A DNA stretch of 64,000 nt from JACJYC01 sp964558465 (lineage in GTDB: Bacteria; Bacteroidota; Bacteroidia; Chitinophagales; Saprospiraceae), in the NCBI GenBank assembly GCA_964558465.1, contig CAZLEF010000025.1, forward strand, positions 1 to 64,000, written 5' to 3'. The position numbers were made by a program, and so were the translations under genes. The notes under the pieces are model-generated. The model was not told the DNA's origin. It saw nothing but the letters and a program-made list of their open reading frames with translations, and ran no database searches. Of the stretch, positions 27,655-35,046 are shown piece by piece (positions within the stretch are counted from its first letter, which is position 1; each line of letters begins with the position of its first letter).

Positions 27655-27668
27655 TCAAATAATATGCC
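27655..27668 (-). promoter_or_regulatory. Sigma-54-like promoter core for permease 8
   Basis: The minus strand reads GGCATATTATTTGA: GG (27668-27667), N10, then GA (27656-27655), preceded by T. It matches the other three cores at GGCA and TTTG. It is farther from its gene than the others (217 bp). Confidence 0.55.
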
Positions 27669-27722
27669 ACGGAATTAAATATTTGTTTTTCAATTGATTA
27701 TATTTATTTTTTGAAAAATAAA

Positions 27723-27758
27723 CGTTCGGAAATGAACAGCGCTGTGCGGATACGGACA
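27723..27758. promoter_or_regulatory. Tandem 16-bp dyads upstream of permease 8
   Basis: Sites 27723-27738 (CGTTC-N6-GAACA) and 27743-27758 (TGTGC-N6-GGACA) are 20 bp apart and start 55 and 75 bp upstream of the -24 GG. They match the family dyad TGTYC-N6-GRACA with one mismatch in each left half-site. They also lie upstream of the divergent gene at 27860 and could influence it. Confidence 0.55.
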
Positions 27759-27842
27759 AATTTTTTGTTCGCCGCCAGGTTTGGGACGACAGGAGAAAGG
27801 GATTTGCCCGGGAAACCGGTCTATCCATCGGAAACAGATTCC

Positions 27843-27850
27843 TATATTTG
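27843..27850 (+). promoter_or_regulatory. Bacteroidota-type -7 box upstream of the propeller gene
   Basis: TATATTTG is an exact match to the TAnnTTTG element of Bacteroidota housekeeping promoters. No TTG is found at the proper distance upstream. The short distance to the ATG at 27860 favours the second ATG (27866) as the start. Confidence 0.35.
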
Positions 27851-27859
27851 TAAAAAATC

Positions 27860-28996
27860 ATGTTCATGACAAAACCGTCCGTATCCAGGATTACAGGTTA
27901 CCTTTTTTTGATCTTGTGGCATTTATGCGCTGTTGCGGGTATTTCCTATAGCCAATCCGGCGTTAAAAGGTACCTGTATGTAGCCGAACCCGGTATCCGG
28001 AATTATCTGGAATACGGAGGGCACGGCATTCTGGTGTACGATATCGATGAGGATTACCGGCTGGTAAAACGCATTCCGACCGGCAGTTACGACGCCAAAG
28101 GCCATCCTGCCAACGTGAAGGGCATCTGCGTGAGCCTGGCTGCGCAATGCGTGTACGTCAGCACGGTCAAATCGTTGATGTGCATCGATTTGCGAACCGA
28201 AAAACTGGTTTGGGAAAGGGAATATGAAGCCGGCTGCGACCGGATGGCCATTTCACCGGATGGCCGTACCATTTTTCAACCGTCATTCGAAAAAGACCAG
28301 TGGTATGTACTCGACGCCAAAACCGGGGCGGTGAAAGATCAGGTTGTCCTCAAAAACAAGGCCCACAACACGGTATACGGGGCCAATGGTAAGGCGGTTT
28401 ATATGGAAGGGCTGGCGTCGCCTTTTTTGACGGTGGTCAACCCCCGGAACCTGCGCAAACAGCGGCAGATCGGGCCGTTTTCCGCAAGTGTCCGGCCCTT
28501 TACCGTGAACGGAGAACAAACGATCGTGTACGCCAACGTGAATGACCTGTTGGGTTTTGAAGTGGGGGATCTGAAAACAGGCAAAACGCTGCACCGGGTC
28601 GGGGTCCCTGGTTTTGAACAGGGATTCATCAAACGGCACGGCTGCCCGAGCCACGGCATCGGCCTGACACCGGACGAAAAGGAGCTTTGGGTGGCCGACG
28701 GCGCCAACCAGCGGATGCATATTTTCGATGCCACTCAGATGCCGCCGGTTTACCGCTCATCGGTTGAACTGCGCGATCAGCCGGGATGGATCACTTTCAG
28801 CCTCGATGGTCGCCACGCCTGGCCCAGCACCGGGGAGATCATCGATGTGGGCTCCAGAAAGATCGTCAAATCCCTCTCCGATGAAAACGGCGGTATTGTA
28901 CAGAGTGAGAAAATGGTCGAAATCCATTTTCAAAACGGGAAAGCGGTGAAAAAGGGGGACCAGTTTGGTTTGGGGAGGAGCGTTTCGAAACCTTAA
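27860..28996 (+). CDS. Secreted YVTN/YncE-type beta-propeller protein
   Basis: The 378-residue protein begins with a Sec signal peptide (hydrophobic GYLFLILWHLCAVAGI, cleaved near SYSQS) and continues as a seven-bladed-type propeller: RYLYVAEPG, VYVSTVKSLMCIDL, RMAISPDGRTIFQPS, WYVLDAKTGAV, GLTPDEKELWVADGANQRMHIFD, GWITFSLDGRHAWPS. These are the paired 'sPDG..lyV....' and 'v.viD..t' strands of YVTN/YncE proteins, which bind ligands or partners and are seldom enzymes. It is a lone plus-strand gene between permeases 8 and 9. A second ATG six bases downstream may be the real start. Its partner is unknown. Confidence 0.8.
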   Translation: MFMTKPSVSRITGYLFLILWHLCAVAGISYSQSGVKRYLYVAEPGIRNYLEYGGHGILVYDIDEDYRLVKRIPTGSYDAKGHPANVKGICVSLAAQCVYVSTVKSLMCIDLRTEKLVWEREYEAGCDRMAISPDGRTIFQPSFEKDQWYVLDAKTGAVKDQVVLKNKAHNTVYGANGKAVYMEGLASPFLTVVNPRNLRKQRQIGPFSASVRPFTVNGEQTIVYANVNDLLGFEVGDLKTGKTLHRVGVPGFEQGFIKRHGCPSHGIGLTPDEKELWVADGANQRMHIFDATQMPPVYRSSVELRDQPGWITFSLDGRHAWPSTGEIIDVGSRKIVKSLSDENGGIVQSEKMVEIHFQNGKAVKKGDQFGLGRSVSKP

Positions 28997-29302
28997 CCTT
29001 ATTTTTTCCAGGATTTCGAAATTCGGTTTTGAAATAATTTTATCCTGATTTTAAATAATAGGATAATTCCAAATTAAACCATTAAACAATTGAGGAATTT
29101 TTTCACCACATAAGAAACATAGAAAACATAAGAAGTCAACGATCAATGCCATCGGCATTGATCGTTGACGCCTTTCTATGTGTTCTTATGTACCTTATCC
29201 CGCCTTGCGGGACAGGTTGTGGTGGAAAAACCCATACAGCGACAGGATGCGGAGCCATCCTGTTCGGGGAAATTGAAATTTCTGGTACGCCAGTGGCGCA
29301 CG
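28997..29302. other. Gene-free stretch between two convergent genes
   Basis: No gene is seen. The first 100 bp are AT-rich and featureless. The rest holds a long imperfect inverted repeat (29098-29230) and a CCCGCCTTGCGGG hairpin near 29199-29212. The stretch probably serves as a bidirectional transcription end for the propeller gene and permease 9. Confidence 0.6.
29098..29230. repeat. Long imperfect inverted repeat with a 15-bp perfect core
   Basis: The core arms 29136-29150 and 29154-29168 (TCAACGATCAATGCC and complement) are perfect around an ATC loop. The flanks continue the symmetry with interruptions: CACCACATAAGAAACATAGAAA on the left against TTTCTATGTGTTCTTATG and TTGTGGTGGAAAA on the right. 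It could be a bidirectional terminator or a MITE-like element. Confidence 0.6.
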
Positions 29303-31774
29303 TCACTCTGTTTTGAGGGACGACACCGGATTTGCCAAAGCCGCCCGAACAGCCTGAAAACTCAGGGTGATCAAGGCGATAACCACCGCCGTCAGGCCTG
29401 CCGCGGCAAAGATCCACCACTCCAGGTCGATCCGGTAAACAAACCCTTGCAGCCATTGGTCCATGAAATACCAGGCAAAAGGAATGGCCAGCGCCACGCT
29501 GAGAAGAACGAGTTTCAGAAAATCCCTCGACAACAAACCCACGATCCCGGCCACCGAAGCGCCCAGTACCTTGCGCACGCCGATCTCTTTGGTGCGCTGC
29601 TCCGCAGCCAGGGCGATGAGGCCGAACAAACCGAGGCAGGCGATAAAGATGGATAAGGCGGTAAAGGCGCTTAAAATGCCGCCCAATTTCGCCTCGGACC
29701 GGTAAAGCGCGTTAAAATTTTCATCCAGGAAGGAATAATCAAACGGGGCGCCCGGCGCAAAAACCTTCCACTCCGCTTCAATACCGGTCAGCAATTTCTT
29801 TTCCGCTCCCGGCCGGATACGAACGGCCAGGTATTCATCCGGCAATTGGTAAGTCCTGGAAGAATAATGGAAAAGGCCAAAAGGCTCGATGGCTGTCCGG
29901 AAAGATTGTGCATGAAAATCCTTCATGATGCCGATGACCTGGAACCGCTGGTTCCGGTTGCCGGGATAATACATAAACTGCCCGATGGGGTCCTTCCAGC
30001 CGATGATCCGGGCGGCTGTTTCATTGAGGATGACCGCCGCGGAGTCGCTGGGAAAATCACGCGAAAAATTGCGGCCCTGCAATAGCCGGATGCCCATTGC
30101 AGGCACAAAATCGTAGTCGACCATATAGGAACTCAGCGCGAGGTCCCTGGCAATGCCAGGATTGCTGCCATCCGGCTCGGGTACATAAAAATCGCCGAAT
30201 GCATTTTTGGCGGGCAGGTCGGTGGAAAGACTCGCCCGGACCACCTCGGGCATCTGTTCCAGTTTTTGCCGGAAGGATTCTTTTTGTTCGCCGAGGCGTT
30301 GGGCGCTGTTGATCACCAGCACATTTTCTTTCTCCAGGCCGATGTCTTTTTTGCGCGTATAATCAATCTGGAATAATACCACCAGGGTGCCAACGATCAT
30401 GCCCACCGAAATGGCAAACTGGAAGACCACAAGCCCGTTTTTTATCCAGGTATTCCCTTTGGCGGAAATTTTATTTTTGAGGATGGTCACCGGGGTAAAG
30501 GAAGACAGGTAAAATGCCGGATAACTGCCCCCAAGAAGACCGGCGACAAAGGGTAAACACAAAGCTAAAACACCTGCCCAACCGGCAAAGAGGTCCTTCA
30601 ATACAAAAGTTTCTCCGCTAAGCCGATTGAAAACGGGCAAAACGGCATGGGTGGCCGCAAATGCCAATACACCCGCCGCACAACCAAACAGGATCGATTC
30701 GGTAATGAACTGCCTGACCAGTCTGTTTTTCCCCGAACCCAAAACTTTGCGCACACCAACCTCGCGAGCGCGGGTCAGTGAGCGGGCCGTTGTCAGGTTC
30801 ATAAAATTGATGCAGGCCAGCAACAGGATCAGCACGCCGACCGTGGCAAAAACGTATACGTCCCTGATACTGCCCAACGTGTTGAGCCGGGATCCGACCC
30901 CTTCGGAGTACAGGTGTACTTTGGTCATGGGTTTCAGGCCTAATTCCCATTTTCCACCCTTTTTGATGAATTCGTCGTAGGGTTGTCCAATCCGTTCGAA
31001 AGCCCCGGAAGCGTATTTTCTGACCATTGACGGAAACTTGGCTTCCAGGGCCATCAGCTCCGGTTCGGTCGGTTTATTATGCAACAATACAAAGGTTTCC
31101 ATTTGCAGCCATACCCAGCTCCAGTTGAACCGTTCGATGACCTTGTAGGCGGCTGTAGGGGCAAGGATGTCAAATTGCAGGGAAGATTGCCGGGGCAGGG
31201 ACTTCAGGATGCCTGTAACTTTAAACGGCCGGTCATTCAGCATCAGGGTTTGCCCAAGGACGCTGCGAAAACTGCCGTCAGCATGACCAAAATATTTTTC
31301 AGCAATAGACTCAGTAAGTACTACCGCGTTGGGTTCATTCAGACAAACATCCGGCCTGCCTTCCAGCAAGGGAAAAGAAAAAACTTCCAGAAAATTGGAA
31401 TCCACCGCCCAAACTCCGGTTTCGGTGAACTGTTTTTCGCTCTGCGGATTTTCCCGGCCAACTGCCACATCGCCAACCTGGAACATGCGGGTGTAAGCCT
31501 GAATTTCCGGGTATTCGGTTTGTAAGGCGCTGCCTGCGGGGGGCGGGGTATTGGACGTGAGAAAAGCGCTCCCGCCAAAATTGGCGGAAATATTGACCTG
31601 GAAGATCCGTTCGGCTTTGTCCAGAAAACGATCGTACCCCAATTCATTGCGGACAAATACAGCGATCAGCCAGCAGGCCGTCATGCCGGTTACCAGGCCG
31701 GCCAGGTTGATGAAACTGTGAAATTTGTTTTTCAGGAGGGTGCGGAAAGCGATTTTTAAAGGGTTGATCCACAT
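29303..31774 (-). CDS. FtsX/MacB-family double permease 9, single-gene sigma-54-type unit
   Basis: At 823 residues this is the longest permease of the window. The first coupling segment is TRAREVGVRKVLGSGKNR and the second TKEIGVRKVLGASVAGIVG, with V where the siblings have I (EIGIRK). The first periplasmic domain holds an insertion around PYDEFIKKGGKWELG. The gene stands alone, with a convergent propeller gene downstream. The promoter core at 31822-31835 and the dyads at 31889-31925 lie in its upstream gap, which has the clearest dyad pair in the window. Confidence 0.9.
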   Translation of the reverse strand: MWINPLKIAFRTLLKNKFHSFINLAGLVTGMTACWLIAVFVRNELGYDRFLDKAERIFQVNISANFGGSAFLTSNTPPPAGSALQTEYPEIQAYTRMFQVGDVAVGRENPQSEKQFTETGVWAVDSNFLEVFSFPLLEGRPDVCLNEPNAVVLTESIAEKYFGHADGSFRSVLGQTLMLNDRPFKVTGILKSLPRQSSLQFDILAPTAAYKVIERFNWSWVWLQMETFVLLHNKPTEPELMALEAKFPSMVRKYASGAFERIGQPYDEFIKKGGKWELGLKPMTKVHLYSEGVGSRLNTLGSIRDVYVFATVGVLILLLACINFMNLTTARSLTRAREVGVRKVLGSGKNRLVRQFITESILFGCAAGVLAFAATHAVLPVFNRLSGETFVLKDLFAGWAGVLALCLPFVAGLLGGSYPAFYLSSFTPVTILKNKISAKGNTWIKNGLVVFQFAISVGMIVGTLVVLFQIDYTRKKDIGLEKENVLVINSAQRLGEQKESFRQKLEQMPEVVRASLSTDLPAKNAFGDFYVPEPDGSNPGIARDLALSSYMVDYDFVPAMGIRLLQGRNFSRDFPSDSAAVILNETAARIIGWKDPIGQFMYYPGNRNQRFQVIGIMKDFHAQSFRTAIEPFGLFHYSSRTYQLPDEYLAVRIRPGAEKKLLTGIEAEWKVFAPGAPFDYSFLDENFNALYRSEAKLGGILSAFTALSIFIACLGLFGLIALAAEQRTKEIGVRKVLGASVAGIVGLLSRDFLKLVLLSVALAIPFAWYFMDQWLQGFVYRIDLEWWIFAAAGLTAVVIALITLSFQAVRAALANPVSSLKTE

Positions 31775-31821
31775 GGTGTCTGGATATTTATCAATTCAGG
31801 AAAAATCACAGGTCAAACAAT

Positions 31822-31835
31822 CCAAAAATCATGCC
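31822..31835 (-). promoter_or_regulatory. Sigma-54-like promoter core for permease 9
   Basis: The minus strand reads AAGGCATGATTTTTGGATT around GG (31835-31834), N10, GG (31823-31822), 48 bp from the ATG. Sixteen bases around it are nearly identical to the core at 57300-57313, although the two genes have diverged greatly. Confidence 0.65.
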
Positions 31836-31888
31836 TTACAATAAAAGAATGATAATGAGCTATTTAGAATAAAATAAAGCTTCTTTAA

Positions 31889-31925
31889 TGTTCACAAACG
31901 AACAAATTCTGTTCGATTTTGGACA
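31889..31925. promoter_or_regulatory. Tandem 16-bp dyads upstream of permease 9
   Basis: Sites 31889-31904 (TGTTC-N6-GAACA, perfect dyad) and 31910-31925 (TGTTC-N6-GGACA) are 21 bp apart and start 54 and 75 bp upstream of the -24 GG. They are the clearest example of the shared activator-site pair. Confidence 0.7.
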
Positions 31926-32203
31926 GTTGGGAAACGTATTTCGATTGGGTTCTCATTCAGATGATTATCCCATTTTTTACCGGGAACAGCTTTTATACGC
32001 AAATCTCCTTTTGGGGGATCCGGATTCAAAAATTTGGGTTCGGATCCCCGTTTCGCTGAAGTTACTTCGGGCGGAGGAGGTTTTTGAGATCCGGATTCAA
32101 AAATTCGGATTCGAGGGGATAACAAAATGAGTATAAAGGAGATAACTATTGATAAATTATCATTAAATTTGTATAATCCGTTCGCCTTCAACCAACAACA
32201 GCT
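31926..32203. other. Gene-free region before the subtilase, with a duplicated GATCCGGATTC element
   Basis: The 18-bp sequence GATCCGGATTCAAAAATT occurs at 32017-32034 and 32088-32105. Each copy is followed by a partly complementary GGTTCGGATCC or CGGATTCGAG arm, so each can form a hairpin. A small open frame across it (31888-32130) has no protein-like features and overlaps the dyads of permease 9. Confidence 0.55.
32164..32171 (+). promoter_or_regulatory. Bacteroidota-type -7 box for the subtilase gene
   Basis: TAAATTTG matches TAnnTTTG exactly, 32 bp upstream of the ATG at 32204, a usual distance. The nearest upstream TTG (32149-32151) is too close to be a standard -33 element, so the promoter is tentative. 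Confidence 0.4.
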
Positions 32204-34957
32204 ATGAGAACCCTGCAAACCACCCTCCAACTGTGTATCCCGTTGGCACTCCTTTCCCTATTGCCGTTGTCATCCGGCCAATGCCAAACTATCCTTTGGG
32301 AAGAAACCTTCGATTCAGACCCTTTGGGTACGGACCCTTTTTATGACTGGACGACGGGAAGCCCGGAATGGGAATGGTCTGCTGACGGTTCTGCCTCCGG
32401 AGGGGCTTACTGGGCGGGACGGAGCGGCGTCATGTCCAAATCCGGCGGCGGCGCGTTATTTTTTGACGCTGACGCTCATTTCGATCCGAACCAGGACACT
32501 TCGATCACAGGCGTGTTGACGTCTCCTCTGATTCCGTCTCCCGGAGCCGCTTCCGGCAAGATTTATCTCCAGTTTTATCAATATTGCCGGTTCCACAAAT
32601 CAAAAACGAGAATTGAAATCCTGGATTCCGGTTCGAATCCGATAGCAGAGTTCCAGGTTAACCCCAATCTGGGGGTAAATCAGGAAACGTCGAACAAGGA
32701 TGTTCTTGCCATTGAAATTACCGGGTTTATGCCTTCGGAATTTGAGGAATTCAAGGTTCGCTTTACCTTTGAAGGCAATTATTATTTCTGGATCATTGAC
32801 GATATCCGGATTGTTCAGGATATTCCTGTTCAGATTTGTGATACGCTCTGGGGGAACGTCAAGGGTCAGGGCGATTTCAACGAAGGATTGAATGGTTGGA
32901 CTACTTTTAATCCGGATACCTGCACTGCTGTTTTTGTATGGGAGCCGGACGGCAAAGCGGACGACGGTGTGGATATCGATGGGAACGGCGCCCTGGGTAT
33001 CCTGTCGCCTACCATTGGAAACGGCGCAGCTGTTTTTGATGCGGATTATTACGATAGCGGGGGTATAGAATTCGGGATGGGCCCCTGCCCGGGGTACCAG
33101 GGAGCCTATTTGATTTCCCCCACCATTGACCTGTCAGAAGCGAAGGGTCCGCTTTTTTTAAAATTTAATCAATACTATAGCAACCTTGCATCGGCTACCT
33201 GGGTGGGATACAGCAGTAACGGCGGGAATGACTGGTCCTGGATTCCCGTCAATACCGGATTAGGGCACGACATCACCGAGCGGGACGATGTTCAGGTAAT
33301 TCATCTGGCAGGCGCAACGGGTTCAAGTCAGTTCCAGGTGGGTTTTTATATCCATGCCTATTACTATTTCTGGATCGTCGATGACGTACAGGTACTGGAA
33401 GGTATTTTCCAGAACAAAAAAACCTTTCCGGCTTATGTAGCCGATTCTCTGCTAACCTTTCAATTGCCATTTGACGTGGGCTGCGACAGCGCGGCTTTTG
33501 TGAAAAACCAGATTGTTGTGCATTTCGCATCCGACGCTTCAGAGAGTTATAAAGATTCCCTCCGCCAGGAATTCGGGGTGGTTTCTTTTAAAAAATGCCA
33601 ATGCAAGGAAGCTATTGAGGAATGGGAAATGGGGCTTCCTCCTTTTAATCCGGCGGCGGCGCCCGGCGGCAGCGGTACCAGTACCGATATCAATGGCCAG
33701 GCTGCAACCACCAGCGCCAGGCCCAAGGTTCAGGGCGCAGATGTGAATAAATACAACTGGAATGAATTAAAGGAGGCCGCCGGTATTTTATTCGAACCAT
33801 TGCTGCAGGCGCCTGTATACATTCCGGATGTAAACGATGACAACGCCATTGTGATTGCAGTACCGGATACGGGCATAGATTACGCACACGACAGCCTTCA
33901 ATACCGGATATGGAAAACCCCCAACCCCATTATCGGGACCTCCGGTTTGGAAAATGACTTTATCGGGTGGAATTTTCCTGACAGCACGAACAATCCCAAT
34001 GACAACCACGGCCACGGCACACATATCGCAGGGATCATTCACAATAACCTGAAAAAGTTGACCCAATCCTCGGGTGATTTCAGGATTATGCCGTTGAAAA
34101 CCCATGACGAACATGGGGTTTCCGATCTTTTTGAAGTGACCTGCAGCATGTATTACGCGTTGCAGCAAGGCGCCAAAGTAATCAATTGCAGTTGGGGGTG
34201 GGTCGGTGATTCCAGCGAAGTATTGAGTAATGTTATTGATTCAGCAAGGTTGAATTATAACGCCGTTATTGTCGCCTCTGCAGGGAACGATACGCTGGAT
34301 CTGAATAAAAACAGGCAATACCCTGTATGTTATGCTTCCGGCAACGTATTGGGTGTCGGCGCTTTAACGGCAGGTGAAAACCAGATCAGCGCCTATTCGA
34401 ATCGTTCTCCCCAATACCTGGAAATTTCTGCCAGAGGCGACCAGGTAATCAGCACGGCCCCCAATATTTTTGAATCGGATGGGTTCGCGGAAAAATCCGG
34501 CTCGTCGATGTCGGCCCCTGCCGTCGCTGCTGCTGTGGCCATTGCCTATAACTGGTTAAAACCCGAGAGTTCCTATCTGGAAATCATCCGGAAAGTGCTA
34601 TCCTGCGCCCAGGAAAGGGAGTCGCTCAGCGAATACGTTGCCAACGGGAGGGTCTTAAACATTTCCCCGTGCCTGCAGGTTGGAGTTGCCGATCCTTCTG
34701 AAAAAGTGCTGCATATTGAATTATTCCCCAATCCGGTCGGAGCAGAGGTGAACCTTTTAATGAAGGGAGAAAGGGGAGAAAACGGTTGGATCATGGTTTC
34801 TAATACCCTGGGGCAAACTGTAAAAAGGACTCCTTTTTTATTTCCGGGAGGCGCGGCCGATTTTCAGATCGGAATGGAGGGGCTTTTTCCAGGGTTTTAT
34901 TGGGTTTCCATAAAGGCCGGACAATATATATGGAGCAGGAAGATAATCAAGATATAA
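32204..34957 (+). CDS. Secreted subtilisin-like serine protease (S8) with two beta-sandwich domains and T9SS tail
   Basis: This 917-residue protein starts with a Sec signal peptide (hydrophobic 9-23, cleaved near SGQCQT). Two MAM-like jelly-roll domains follow (about 30-205 and 215-400); each ends in a near-identical signature, YYFWIIDDIRIV or YYFWIVDDVQVL. The S8 catalytic domain has D555 (PDTGID), H604 (GHGTHIAG), oxyanion N695 (SAGND) and nucleophile S768 (GSSMSAP), so the triad is complete. The C terminus from about 835 (LFPNPVGAEVNLL ... GFYWVSIKAG ... KIIKI) is a type A T9SS sorting domain that exports the protein across the outer membrane and attaches or releases it. Putting the adhesive domains before the protease is less usual; most S8 T9SS proteins carry them after it. 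A -7 box lies 32 bp upstream. The gene is followed 89 bp later by the CHAT protease gene. Confidence 0.93.
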   Translation: MRTLQTTLQLCIPLALLSLLPLSSGQCQTILWEETFDSDPLGTDPFYDWTTGSPEWEWSADGSASGGAYWAGRSGVMSKSGGGALFFDADAHFDPNQDTSITGVLTSPLIPSPGAASGKIYLQFYQYCRFHKSKTRIEILDSGSNPIAEFQVNPNLGVNQETSNKDVLAIEITGFMPSEFEEFKVRFTFEGNYYFWIIDDIRIVQDIPVQICDTLWGNVKGQGDFNEGLNGWTTFNPDTCTAVFVWEPDGKADDGVDIDGNGALGILSPTIGNGAAVFDADYYDSGGIEFGMGPCPGYQGAYLISPTIDLSEAKGPLFLKFNQYYSNLASATWVGYSSNGGNDWSWIPVNTGLGHDITERDDVQVIHLAGATGSSQFQVGFYIHAYYYFWIVDDVQVLEGIFQNKKTFPAYVADSLLTFQLPFDVGCDSAAFVKNQIVVHFASDASESYKDSLRQEFGVVSFKKCQCKEAIEEWEMGLPPFNPAAAPGGSGTSTDINGQAATTSARPKVQGADVNKYNWNELKEAAGILFEPLLQAPVYIPDVNDDNAIVIAVPDTGIDYAHDSLQYRIWKTPNPIIGTSGLENDFIGWNFPDSTNNPNDNHGHGTHIAGIIHNNLKKLTQSSGDFRIMPLKTHDEHGVSDLFEVTCSMYYALQQGAKVINCSWGWVGDSSEVLSNVIDSARLNYNAVIVASAGNDTLDLNKNRQYPVCYASGNVLGVGALTAGENQISAYSNRSPQYLEISARGDQVISTAPNIFESDGFAEKSGSSMSAPAVAAAVAIAYNWLKPESSYLEIIRKVLSCAQERESLSEYVANGRVLNISPCLQVGVADPSEKVLHIELFPNPVGAEVNLLMKGERGENGWIMVSNTLGQTVKRTPFLFPGGAADFQIGMEGLFPGFYWVSIKAGQYIWSRKIIKI

Positions 34958-35046
34958 GATCAGTCGGGGAATCCATTCCACCGGGTCTTTTGCTTTTTAT
35001 TGAAGAGAAATAGGATTGCCATCGATAAACGGATATCGGTTTAAAT

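Noticed and set aside
31888..32130. 81-codon plus-strand frame before the subtilase
   Set aside because: It overlaps the dyads of permease 9 and the duplicated hairpin element, and has no similarity I can recognise.
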